Origin: Pirellulaceae bacterium
GTDB lineage: Bacteria > Planctomycetota > Planctomycetia > Pirellulales > Pirellulaceae
Direction of reading: 5' to 3'
Length of the DNA: 64,000 nucleotides
Assembly: GCA_026004775.1 (NCBI GenBank)
Contig: BPJU01000001.1
Coordinates: 551,958-615,957 of the forward strand
How positions within the stretch are numbered: the first letter of the stretch is position 1; every line of letters begins with the position of its first letter. Shown in pieces: positions 36,812 to 45,581 of the stretch. The translations under genes and the position numbers were made by a program. Under the pieces are notes generated by a model that was not told where the DNA came from, did not search any database, and was given only the letters and a program-made list of their open reading frames with translations.

Positions 36812-37758
36812 TCAACCTCGACACGATTTCAGGAGTTCTGCCGTTTTCTGCTCAAAGAGAAGCAGCGCCTGGCATTTCGGACACCGTGCGGTCGAGTGAT
36901 GCTCGACTGGCGGCAGTCGGCACTTGGTGCTGCAGAGGAAACAGTATACCATATCGCCAGTGCCAACGGTGCTCAGCTCGCCGATCTCAGCCACGAGTCC
37001 GTACAGTTGCGGAGTGGTGGATTTCGCCATCAGCGTTTCATAGGCGTTGTGGATGGCCGCAAACCGCTCGGCGGCTAGTTCCCGCAATTCTGGCGGCGCC
37101 GTTACGTGCCGGTCGGGGTGGTACTTTTGCGCAAGTGTCCGGTATGCAGCTTTAATCTCATTTGCATTCGCATCTTTGGACACACCCAAGGTACTCGCTG
37201 CCGCGCGCCGACGTTCGTCTTCATCTGCGGAATCAAGGCGGTAGTATGGTAGCGATAAAGTTTGGATTTCCACGGGCGACGCATTCATCAACTCCGCAAC
37301 TGAAAACAGCACCCGGACTTCCTCGGGCGAGATATGTCCGTCTTTCGCGGCAATGCGCCAACCATAGCGGATCATTGCCGCACGAAAATTCTCGTCCTCG
37401 CGGCAAAGTTGCAACATGATGTCGACGCCTTCATCCGACTGAAATGCCGACTCGACTAAGGTCTTAATTTCTGATTCATTCATATTTAGTCCGATCGCCT
37501 CAGCTATCTCTCCAATAATCAAGCATGATAGCTGTACCTCCCGCGGGTCGATCCGACCATCAGCATGGGCAATTCGACCAAGCAACGAGGCGACGCCGTA
37601 CAGCAGGCCGACACGGACTTTGGTTTGCGCATCCTTGTGTCGCACCGGCTGAACTTACATCGACGACATGCCCAAGGGCAGTTCCGATTGCTGCGCCTAG
37701 TGGTCCGCCCAATGATGCCACCTATTACCAGTCCGGCAAGTTTCCAGCCCCACGCCAT
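36812..37758 (-). CDS. TerB-DnaJ (DjlA-like) co-chaperone with 5' frameshifts
   Basis: The open 277-residue part (start GTG 37645) has a TerB/DUF533-like helical domain (GVASLLGRIAHADGRIDPRE..., about 15-135), a J domain (TLGVSKDANANEIKAAYR...HPDRH, about 152-215) with the HPD motif, and a zinc-ribbon-like tail (CFLCSTKC...CPKC). Upstream frames give MAWGWKLAGLVIGGIIG (ATG 37758) and then GGPLGAAIGTALGHVVD, the glycine-rich membrane helix of DjlA. An extra G in ATTGGGCGGACC and a second shift near 37650 separate them. DjlA-type proteins stimulate DnaK at the membrane. Either a pseudogene, or a membrane-anchor-less survivor, or assembly indels. Confidence 0.7.
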
Positions 37759-38582
37759 TGACTCAGCTCCAACAAATCGCAAGAAGCCTACCATCGAAGC
37801 ATGTTCACCGGAGTTTCATCGTACCGTCGTGCCCAGCTGAAATCAACAATCTCTTTGGAAGCTCGCGTGGCGTGTGGCGATGCCTGGCGGGTTGCGGTAT
37901 GGCATTGAATTATGGTACTGCTGGCAAGCGAAGACATGAGAGAGTCGAGGGCTGCGACCTCTCTCTGTGGCGGAAGCGATATTGGTTTGGCGTCAGGTGC
38001 TTCCGATCAACGGATCGAGAGTCGCGATGGATTGGTGGGGGGAAGAATTCAACCGAGAAGTTGCGGCGGGCAGTGCATCAGATGTCGATGATGTAGATAC
38101 CGGTGCCAGAGGCAAATACCAGCTGGCGGTTTCGGTACAGCTCGGAGTGGCCGTTGGCGCAGGCGGTCTCTGCGAGGCATTGCGTGGACATCACCGCAAC
38201 TGGAATGGTGGGGGCACGCAGGCGAGCCTTGGCAGTCGCGCCGCGCAGCGGGTTGCCACCCGCGTAAACGCTGGGACGACAAACAGACCGGTCCGAGCAG
38301 GCGCTCGGTGTCTGGTTGAACGCGGATGTCCGATCGCCATCTAACGAGCGAGCTCCCGAAAGGAACCCTCTCCGTAACAATTCGCACCTCGGCAAACGCC
38401 GGGAGTGATTGCGATCGAAGCGATTGGCCAGTTCAAGTCCCACTCAATGCCAAGAAAACTCAAAGTGAGCAGCCACGACCGGAGAGGGGGGCTGGTTAGC
38501 TCCCACTCGAGACCGTTCCGTTAATAACTCGCCGGGAACAAGCCGGTGCGATCGGATTTGTTCCGACTGGGGACACCGGAAA
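37759..38582. other. 824-bp region without a supported gene
   Basis: Frames on both strands are short. A minus-strand stretch around 38080-38200 (CLAETACANGHSELYRNRQLVFASGT) is protein-like and could be another relic, but no family is recognised. No repeats of the A-G families are present. Confidence 0.4.
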
Positions 38583-39239
38583 CTAACGACCGAAACGGGG
38601 TGGTTGTGGCAAATTGAAATTAAACGGCCTCCCCTTCAGGCTTTCAAATTCCTGCCTCTGTCGTGCCGTCAACACTCCTAAAACGTCCTCTTTCTCGATG
38701 CGCCTGACCACAAACGGCTGCGGCTCGGAGTCCTGGTCCATGGCCTGGAGTTTGGCCTTCTGATCATCGGTCAGCTTCAGCTTGGCCTGCACGACTGGAT
38801 CGAACAGCGCCCGCCATCCAAGGAGTTGAATGTTCAACTGCTCCAGCCGCTCCATTTGCTGGGGCAGCAGGATTCTGCGCAGCCCGGTGCGCGCGATGGC
38901 GGCCCGCCTGGCCTTTTCTTCGCGCATTCGCTGCATAGCTTGCCAGAGTTCTTCGTCCGTCAAATTTCGGGATTTCGGTTGACCGCTGCCTTGCCCCCGC
39001 TGTTCCCGGAGCGATGCGGCCAATTCAAGCACCTTTCGCCTTTGCTCGTCTGTCAGCCCGATCTCTTTTTGCACTTGGTCCAGCGCCACCAAATCGAGAA
39101 GATCACCATCCCAAAAACTGCTGGTAAATACAATCCGGCCAGCCCCGGTTGGACCTCGCTGCTGCGCTTGGCCGATACCCACCGCCACCAAGAGCATCAA
39201 TCCTCCCACGATCCACGGCAACCAGCGTTCGACCTTCAT
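38583..39239 (-). CDS. Secreted LTXXQ/Spy-like protein
   Basis: 218-residue exported protein. ATG 39239 is preceded by GGGGGAG and starts a signal peptide (MKVERWLPWIVGGLMLLVAV, cleavage near GQAQQ). The mature part is highly charged and helical, with Spy/CpxP-like repeats EIGLTDEQRRKVLELAA, LKLTDDQKAKLQAM and VLTARQRQEF. Such proteins in planctomycetes have unknown roles; relatives are periplasmic chaperones or metal-stress proteins. It has no close operon partner. Confidence 0.75.
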   Translation of the reverse strand: MKVERWLPWIVGGLMLLVAVGIGQAQQRGPTGAGRIVFTSSFWDGDLLDLVALDQVQKEIGLTDEQRRKVLELAASLREQRGQGSGQPKSRNLTDEELWQAMQRMREEKARRAAIARTGLRRILLPQQMERLEQLNIQLLGWRALFDPVVQAKLKLTDDQKAKLQAMDQDSEPQPFVVRRIEKEDVLGVLTARQRQEFESLKGRPFNFNLPQPPRFGR

Positions 39240-39630
39240 TGGATTCTCCCCCTTACGAGATTGCCACCAATAAAAGCGTGTCATCCAGTCCCCTCGACTT
39301 TAGTCCCGCCGGGTCGCCGATCGGGCATCAGCGGACGGGTACCGATGCCCAACGCGGGACAACCGAACGTTTTCACACGCAACTATCGAATACGAACATC
39401 CACACCCGTTGATCAACGCTCCGACCCAAACTGGCAACTCGCAAGGACACGGCACTCGGTGGCTTGTGTGCCACTGCACCATGACCCGCAAAGCAATGCC
39501 CGAGCACATATGGCCATGCACCAACCAATTTGGCTATGTCGCTCGACTACTATTTAACGATATAGAGGGATGAGGTGCAATCGGGCGAGCCGGGTTTGCC
39601 AAAAAAATTTTTTGATAACGGCATGGGCAA

Positions 39631-39870
39631 GTGGCCGCCCAAAAAGCAAAACGTGTCTTGGCAGCGCTGCGCCGGACCGGATGGTACAACAAGCGTCAAA
39701 GTGGGGCACATCGTATTCTCTCGCGTTCCCATTGGCCAGATTATCTATTTGCCTTTCACGATGAAGAGGAGATCGGCAGTTCGGCATTTAGAGTGTGCCG
39801 GGTACGGTTGGGGCACCTACTTCTGGTGACTGTTGCGCACCCGAACGCCACGGATAAGGAACCCCAAGCG
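39631..39870 (+). pseudogene. HicA-like mRNA-interferase toxin remnant
   Basis: From GTG 39631 the frame reads AKRVLAALRRTGWYNKRQSG, AHRILSRSHWPDYLFAFHDE, EEIGSSA. This resembles HicA (the RQSGSH motif, with catalytic His in GAH, then ILSRPGWPD..FAFHD..EIG). After EIGSSA the family end (LARIAK.TGL) is lost and the frame runs into element A at 39871. No HicB antitoxin is recognisable nearby. Probably an inactivated toxin-antitoxin gene truncated by the repeat cluster. Confidence 0.5.
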
Positions 39871-40080
39871 GTAACCGTTCACGGTTGGCAAATAAAGAAA
39901 ACGATATTGGTTTAGGGGGTAGCGGAAGTCGCAAGGCGGACGCGCCAGCGTTCCGCCGTAAGACTTCCGCATTGAAAAAATCCTCGCGAAGCGTCTACTT
40001 TCCGTATGCGGAACACGCAAGTGCCGCACTTTCAATGGTGAGGCACCGAACGACCCTCGAATTCCACCGTGAACGGTTAC
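39871..40080 (-). mobile_element. MITE-like element A, copy 2 (inverted)
   Basis: 210 bp, near-identical to the reverse complement of 18391-18603, bounded by GTAACCGTTCACGGTTGG and CACCGTGAACGGTTAC. The right flank (GTTGGCCAGAAACCGCTACC) is the same element B junction as at 18391, so A and B moved or were duplicated together. No target duplication at the left end, consistent with a partial copy. Confidence 0.85.
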
Positions 40081-40330
40081 GTTGGCCAGAAACCGCTACC
40101 GGCGAACCATTGTGACCCCCTAACAGCTCGGTATGGCCGCCCCTTTCTTGTCGTTGAGGTCCCGTAACACTGGAAGACAGATGAATGTGCCGGAAATATA
40201 GATTTTCTTCTTGCAAAAATTCTCTTTTCGTCGGCTGCCAAGATAGTCCGCGCCGCGTCTGCGATCACTACCTCATACCGGGCTCTTTCTACTGTACCGC
40301 ATCGACCAGTGCTTCGGCCGGTGCGCTACA
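40081..40330 (-). repeat. Repeat element B, copy 2 (inverted)
   Basis: Reverse complement of 18149-18390 (AACCGCTACCGGCGAACC, CCCTTTCTTGTCGTTGAGG, GAATGTGCCGGAAATATAGA, GCATCGACCAGTGCTTCGG). It is followed to 40480 by the segment also found at 18001-18148 (GTATAGGCGAGGCTGTTGG). Confidence 0.75.
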
Positions 40331-40480
40331 CAGTATAACCAAAACGCGCTAGGTTATAGTGGTTCGTGATCGAAGCTCGCAACCATCGGTCTGAAAGGCG
40401 GCCTCTTGTATAGGCGAGGCTGTTGGCCTGGGCTATACAAAACGCGACTTATCAGGCTGCTGGTGGCGCGTCAATAACAA

Positions 40481-40689
40481 TGCGCTCGGCGCCCTCTTGC
40501 GGAAAAACACTTCCCACGCCCTCTCCCCCCGCTTGCGGGGGGAGAGGGTAGGGTGAGGGGGGCAGGGAATAGATAACCCCCTCACCCCGGCCCTCTCCCC
40601 CTAAAGGGGGAGAGGGAGTGGCGTTTGTACGTCCTACAGGGGGAGAAGGAGAAGCGTTGGTACGTCCTAAAGGGGGGAGAGAGAGTAGG
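40481..40689. repeat. 36-bp tandem repeat array C, copy 3 (contracted)
   Basis: Only one full array unit (GGAAAAACACTTCCCACGCC and the CT-rich block), then the CTCTCCCCCC / GGGGGGAGAG inverted block and CT/AG-rich blocks as in the other arrays. Same flanks as copies 1 and 2, so the number of units varies between loci. Confidence 0.75.
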
Positions 40690-40965
40690 GTTTTCCACTT
40701 GCCATCAGCGAGGGCATTCGACTATATATCGCAGACGGTGAGGAACCGGTTGGGCGAACGCCCGGCGCCTTCTCTGCTGTGGATAGTCTTGGCACTCCCC
40801 AAAAGATTGATTGTTGAAAAAATGGCCTGTTATTCTGATCCCTTTTTTATTTTCGCCATTACCATGGGAGTTGAAAAACCAGGAAGGCTCGCGCAAATTG
40901 AGTCGATAGCGATCTACACGACTCGGCCAGCCGCGGTTGCCGGTTAACCAACCGTGAACGGATAC
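40690..40965 (+). repeat. Repeat element D, copy 3
   Basis: Collinear with 11302-11588 and inverted 16852-17141: GTGGATAGTCTTGGCACTC, CCAAAAGATTGATTGTTGAA, GCCATTACCATGGGAGTTG, GAGTCGATAGCGATCTACA, ending AACCAACCGTGAACGGATAC. Small frames within it are not genes. Confidence 0.8.
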
Positions 40966-41231
40966 GCTGCATCGACCGAAGCACCGGTGGGCGCGGTACA
41001 GCAGGAAAATCCCTGCACGAGGTAGGTAATCGCACACGCGGCGCGCACAGTTTTGGCACCCGGCAGAAAGATAACTCTGGCAAAAAGATCATCGATATTT
41101 CTGCCACCTTCATATTTCGACGGGTATTACCAGACTTGAGCAACAAGAAAGGGGTTGTCCCTGCCGAGTTGCTGGCGGCTCACAACGGTCCGCCCGTAAC
41201 GGTTGTTAGCCAACCAATTGTGAACGGTAAC
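40966..41231 (+). repeat. Repeat element B, copy 3 (uninterrupted)
   Basis: Starts GCATCGACCGAAGCACCGG and ends TTAGCCAACCAATTGTGAACGGTAAC. It lacks the element A that splits copy 1 after GGCCAAC, so it shows the empty target site. The remaining 41232-41403 holds only the leader of the next gene. Confidence 0.7.
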
Positions 41232-41403
41232 CCCCAAGCTGAAATCGGCTGGGGGGCCGCTATAATGGCTGCTGCGTCGGAGAGCCTGGCAAGCCGGTAA
41301 CGACAGTCGGATGAAGATGGCTTGAGCCTCCTCAATCCCTGTCGTCATCGGTCTGCCTTTGAAGGGCTCGACGTGGCGATCCAGATATTAAGGAGAATAT
41401 CCC

Positions 41404-42507
41404 GTGAAGATTACTCGCATTGCGGCTTACCGGGTCTTGCTTCCGCTGGTAGAAGGAGCCTATCGCTGGTCCGGCGGCAAGTCTGTCACGGTGTTCGACA
41501 GCACCGTAGTAGAAGTCGACACGGACTCGGGTCTGGTTGGCTATGGTGAGGTGTGTCCGCTGGGGCCGTCCTATTTGCCGGCCTACGCGGAAGGAGTGCG
41601 TACGGGACTTCGCCAGTTGGCTCCACATCTGATGGGACACGATCCCCGGCAACTGGGTAAACTGAACCGCGTGATGGATCGAGCCCTGAAAGGCCACCCG
41701 TATGTAAAGTCAGGCGTCGATATGGCCTGCTGGGATATAGTCGGAAAGGCTACCGGCTTGCCGGTGGTGGACCTGCTGGGCGGGCGATTTGGCGAGTCGG
41801 TACGGCTTTACCGAGCTATCTCTCAGGAGCCGCCGGAACAGATGGCGCGTACCGTGGCCCGCTATCGCTCCGAAGGCTACTGCTGCTTCCAGCTCAAAGT
41901 GGGAAGCTCCCCCGATGACGATATTCGGCGTATCCGTGCTGTCCGCGAAGTGCTGGAACCCTCGGATATTCTTGTAGCCGATGCGAATACCGGTTGGACA
42001 CTTCACGAAGCCATGCGCGTGACTCGAGCCGTTGCCGACTTGGACGTCTATATCGAGCAACCGTGCCTCACCTACGAAGAATGCCTGTCAATCCGCCGCC
42101 ATACGAACCATCCCTTTGTTCTTGATGAAAGTATTGACAGTTTGGAAATGTTACTCCGAGCCAGAAATGACTTGGCTATGGATGTCGTCAACCTCAAGAT
42201 CAGCAAGCTCGGCGGTATCACCAAGACCAAACAGGTGCGCGACCTTTGCGTGGCCATGGGTATCGCCATGACGATCGAAGACAGTTGGGGCGGGGATATT
42301 GTGACTGCGGCTATTGCCCATCTTGCTCACAGTACCCCCGAAGAACTGCGGTTTACAAGCACGGATTTTAACAGTTACGTGACGGTGCGGCTGGCCGAGG
42401 GAGCACCTCAACGGGCAAACGGAACCATCGAGGCGAGTACTGCACCCGGGCTTGGCGTCACGCCCATCCACGAGGTGCTGGGCGATGTTGTTCTGGAGGT
42501 CACGTGA
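41404..42507 (+). CDS. Enolase-superfamily enzyme (mandelate racemase/muconate lactonizing type)
   Basis: 367 residues, normal length. The N-terminal capping domain carries [20 protein letters not shown], close to hydroxyproline-betaine epimerase and cis-3-hydroxy-L-proline dehydratase groups. The barrel has QLKVGS (Lys), VADANTGW (Asp), YIEQPC (Glu), FVLDESI (Asp) and LKISKLGG (Lys): three metal ligands and acid/base lysines. The likely reaction is racemisation or dehydration of a proline-like or related alpha-proton substrate; exact substrate unknown. Start GTG 41404 has AAGGAG 8 bases upstream. The next gene follows after 146 bases on the same strand. Confidence 0.82.
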   Translation: MKITRIAAYRVLLPLVEGAYRWSGGKSVTVFDSTVVEVDTDSGLVGYGEVCPLGPSYLPAYAEGVRTGLRQLAPHLMGHDPRQLGKLNRVMDRALKGHPYVKSGVDMACWDIVGKATGLPVVDLLGGRFGESVRLYRAISQEPPEQMARTVARYRSEGYCCFQLKVGSSPDDDIRRIRAVREVLEPSDILVADANTGWTLHEAMRVTRAVADLDVYIEQPCLTYEECLSIRRHTNHPFVLDESIDSLEMLLRARNDLAMDVVNLKISKLGGITKTKQVRDLCVAMGIAMTIEDSWGGDIVTAAIAHLAHSTPEELRFTSTDFNSYVTVRLAEGAPQRANGTIEASTAPGLGVTPIHEVLGDVVLEVT

Positions 42508-42653
42508 AAGATCGCTCCGCATGCGACGGTCTCGGCAGCGCGGGTACTCTCGACTCTCCAATATGATCACCTGCCACCGGGCACAAAAAGCTGCCGCCTG
42601 GGGCAGCGAAGCATGCGCAAATTCCCTTTCAATCCTTGGCAGAGGTGCTGGCT

Positions 42654-45095
42654 ATGGCAGTTCGAGCGAAGTGTGCGCGGCCAAAAGCAGTGCGACTCTC
42701 ATATTTGTTGCTCCCTGTTGAGCTTCTGCCGTTGCTCTTATTGCCACTGCGTTGGGCGCTGGCCGAGTTTCCCTCAAACTCGACCTGGCAGCCCGACATA
42801 TCGGTTGTCCTGGCGAAGATCGATCCGGTGGTGTTTCCGGAAGCTCATCCGGCGAAGCAAGCGGTCCCGGCTATGTGTTGGGAAGACGTCCAAAGGCGAT
42901 TGCGGTTGGCTGCACAACGGGAAAACACGGCATGGCGCAGCATACGCGGTGTGTCCGATTGGGAGACGTTTCGGGACCAACGTATCGTCGCACTGCGAAA
43001 ATCGCTCGGTTCCTGGCCCGATATGCCTCGAGCCCCACGCTTCCACGTTATCGGTGTGGTGGGAAAAGACGGCTATCAGATCCGGAAGCTCATCTACGAA
43101 AGTCGCCCCGACTTGTGGGTAACAGCCAACTTGTATGTGCCGGTCCCCGAGCGCACATCGATGCCCGCAATTTTGATTTCTCACAGCCACCATGCGCCGA
43201 AGACTCAAGGTGAGCTTCAGGACATGGGGGCCACCTGGGCGCGTGCTGGTTGCCTGGTGATGGTACCGGACCATGTTGGGCACGGTGAACGGCGGCAGCA
43301 TCCGTTTCGTACGGCTGACGACTATCCCGAAGCGTTTCGCGTAGACCGGCAAGACTACTATTTTCGTTACGTGTGCGGCGTGCAGCTTGCCGTGGCCGGT
43401 GAGAGCCTGATGGGTTGGATGGTGCAAGACCTGATGCGCGGCCTGGACATACTGCTTTGCCAACCTGGAGTCGATCCGCCGCGTGTGATACTCTTGGGCG
43501 CGGTGGCCGGTGGCGGCGATCCGGCTGCGGTAACGGCCGCACTCGACTCGCGAGTCCAAACTGTGGTGCCGTTCAACTTTGGCGGCCCGCAACCTGATTA
43601 TCCGATTCCGGAAAACGCCGAGGATGAGTTTTACTATTTCGGAGTTGCCTATTGGGAGTCGACGCGGTGCCTGCGGCTGGGAGCACGAGACGGGTTCGCT
43701 CACTGGGTTATCGCCGCTGCGGTCGCGCCCCGGCGGCTGGTCTACGCTCATGAATTCTCGTGGGATGAGCAGCGCGATCCGGTGTGGCCCCGTTTGAAAC
43801 AAGTCTACCGCTGGTATCAAGCTGAAGATCGCCTGGCCGCCGTGTTTGGGCAAGGTACGTTGCGGGGGCAACCGCCGGCCAGCTCTCACTGCACCAATAT
43901 CGGCCCGCTGCATCGCAGTCGCATCTACCCGCTGTTCCATCGGTGGTTCCAGATGGCGGTTCCGGACGAATATTCGTCGCGCACAAGCGCTGCTGAGCTG
44001 GCTTGCCTTTCGGACGAGGCGTTGGACCGTTTTCGTTCACTTCCTTTGCACCAGTTGGCTCTACGGATGGTATCAGCGCAGTTGGAACAGGATCGACTTC
44101 AGCGCGGGCAACTTTCCCCGATCGATCGACGCCGCCAATTGGAAGAGCTGTGGCGCGAAAGGTTAGGGCGACTGGAAATAACGGACCAACCCACGCCGCA
44201 GCTCGTCCAGGCCGCGTTGATTGGTAACCTCCGAGTTGACAAGTGGGTGTTGGAAACCGAGCCGGGAATCCGCATCCCGCTCCTTCTGTTGTTTCGGGCT
44301 GAGCCGGTCGCCGGCGAACAAGATGTTGTCGTCATGGTGGCTCAGCAGGGTAAGCAGTCACTGTTACAACAGCGGGCGGAAGTGATTGGGGAATTGGTAA
44401 ACGCGGGGCTGGTAGTCTGCCTGGTCGATGTGCGAGGAACGGGAGAAACCGAGGTTGCCCTGGGTACGCGTCACTGGCGGGGCCTGGCAACCAGCTTGTC
44501 GGCTACCGAGTGGCTGCTGGGGGAGACGGTATTGGCCGCTCAGGTCCGGGATCTACGGGCTGTGATGCGTTTCTTGAAAACTTCCGCTCCCATTCGCACG
44601 AGAGCAATTGCAGTGTGGGGTGATTCGACGGCACCGGCTAACGGTCCGGATGTTCGCATAGCCGTACCTTTGGACTGCCAACTGCCAAAGCAAGCCGAGC
44701 CAACCGGTGCTCTGCTGGCGTTGCTGGCCGGAGCATTTGAACCGGATGTAACGGCCATCTATGCAGCCGGGGGCCTGGTGAGCTACCGGTCGCTCTTGGA
44801 AGCTCCTTTCATCTATGTGCCCCACGAATCGCTTATCCCGGGAGCCGTGGTGGCCGGGGATCTGCCCGAACTGGCAACCTTGATCGCTCCGCGGCCTCTC
44901 TGTATTGGGCGCTTGACCGACGGTTGCAACCGTCTGGTGGACCAGGTTGTGGTCGAACAAGAGTGGCAACCGGCTCGGGACGCCTATCGCGATCTGAAGT
45001 GCTCTTCGAACCTGCGCGTCACGGCGCTGGATGAGGCGATCCAGGCGGTTCGCTGGCTGGCTGAGCAGTTACGACGCGGTGACCGCGAAGAATAG
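42654..45095 (+). CDS. Exported double alpha/beta-hydrolase-like protein lacking the catalytic Ser
   Basis: 813 residues with a leucine-rich signal peptide (SYLLLPVELLPLLLLPLRWA). Two alpha/beta-hydrolase units of the acetyl-xylan-esterase-like kind are visible. The first has ILISHSHHAPK, VPDHVGHGERRQ and ILLGAVAGGGDPAAV, where the family nucleophile elbow GxSGGG has Ala for Ser. The second has VDVRGTGETE and IAVWGDSTAPAN, without a normal GxSxG. ATG 42654 has AGAGGTG about 8 bases upstream; a TTG at 42636 is possible. Probably a pseudo-esterase or a binding protein, or an enzyme with a displaced nucleophile. Confidence 0.7.
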   Translation: MAVRAKCARPKAVRLSYLLLPVELLPLLLLPLRWALAEFPSNSTWQPDISVVLAKIDPVVFPEAHPAKQAVPAMCWEDVQRRLRLAAQRENTAWRSIRGVSDWETFRDQRIVALRKSLGSWPDMPRAPRFHVIGVVGKDGYQIRKLIYESRPDLWVTANLYVPVPERTSMPAILISHSHHAPKTQGELQDMGATWARAGCLVMVPDHVGHGERRQHPFRTADDYPEAFRVDRQDYYFRYVCGVQLAVAGESLMGWMVQDLMRGLDILLCQPGVDPPRVILLGAVAGGGDPAAVTAALDSRVQTVVPFNFGGPQPDYPIPENAEDEFYYFGVAYWESTRCLRLGARDGFAHWVIAAAVAPRRLVYAHEFSWDEQRDPVWPRLKQVYRWYQAEDRLAAVFGQGTLRGQPPASSHCTNIGPLHRSRIYPLFHRWFQMAVPDEYSSRTSAAELACLSDEALDRFRSLPLHQLALRMVSAQLEQDRLQRGQLSPIDRRRQLEELWRERLGRLEITDQPTPQLVQAALIGNLRVDKWVLETEPGIRIPLLLLFRAEPVAGEQDVVVMVAQQGKQSLLQQRAEVIGELVNAGLVVCLVDVRGTGETEVALGTRHWRGLATSLSATEWLLGETVLAAQVRDLRAVMRFLKTSAPIRTRAIAVWGDSTAPANGPDVRIAVPLDCQLPKQAEPTGALLALLAGAFEPDVTAIYAAGGLVSYRSLLEAPFIYVPHESLIPGAVVAGDLPELATLIAPRPLCIGRLTDGCNRLVDQVVVEQEWQPARDAYRDLKCSSNLRVTALDEAIQAVRWLAEQLRRGDREE

Positions 45096-45134
45096 TACTT
45101 CGCGCTTGGGCTGCGTTTTTGCATTGTCTTGGTT

Positions 45135-45185
45135 CAGCCATAACTGGACAACCGGGATCAAGGGCCTAAAGTAGAAACAGTTCAT
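45135..45185. repeat. 51-bp IS-end-like repeat G, copy 2
   Basis: Same 51 bp as 29892-29942 with few differences. It lies about 120 bases downstream of the transposase fragment stop at 45307, in the position of an insertion-sequence end. Confidence 0.55.
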
Positions 45186-45306
45186 TAGGACAGGGTTCGC
45201 GGCGTTGCGGTCCGCTTCCGCGATAGTGTTCCAGGCCGACGAGTGCCTCGAGGACGTTGGCCATACGGACGGTGCGTCGCAGTTCGAACCGTGCGGTCTT
45301 GGGATC

Positions 45307-45522
45307 CTACTTTGGGGTTCGGAAAGCCAGGTGGCCGTTGTCGAAGAGTTCCCGCTGCCAGTTGTAGAACTGGGATGGGTTGAGGTCGAGTTGATTACAG
45401 ATCTCTGAGACGGGCACCCCCTCGAGGAAACGCTTGCGGAGGATGGCGACTTTATCCTCCGGCGAGAAAAACGGGGCGTGCCGGACATGGCGTTCCTCTT
45501 CCCTTGGGGTATCTTTGCCCAT
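45307..45522 (-). pseudogene. Transposase helix-turn-helix fragment (IS3/IS66 orfA-like)
   Basis: 71 residues (MGKDTPREEERHVRHAPFFS, EDKVAILRKRFLEGVPVSEI, CNQLDLNPSQFYNWQRELF) form the HTH_Tnp_1 domain seen in planctomycete transposase OrfA proteins. It ends in TAG at 45307, and the catalytic part is absent; downstream minus-strand sequence reads FELRRTVRMANVLEALVGLE in another frame. It is a relic, together with repeat G. Confidence 0.65.
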
Positions 45523-45581
45523 ACCCCCGTCATGTGCAGTTCCGACTGAAGCGGGACACGACTGAACCGGGACAGCTTGGC

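Noticed and set aside
42774..43940. 388-residue minus-strand frame
   Set aside because: Antisense shadow of the alpha/beta-hydrolase gene, with no family features.
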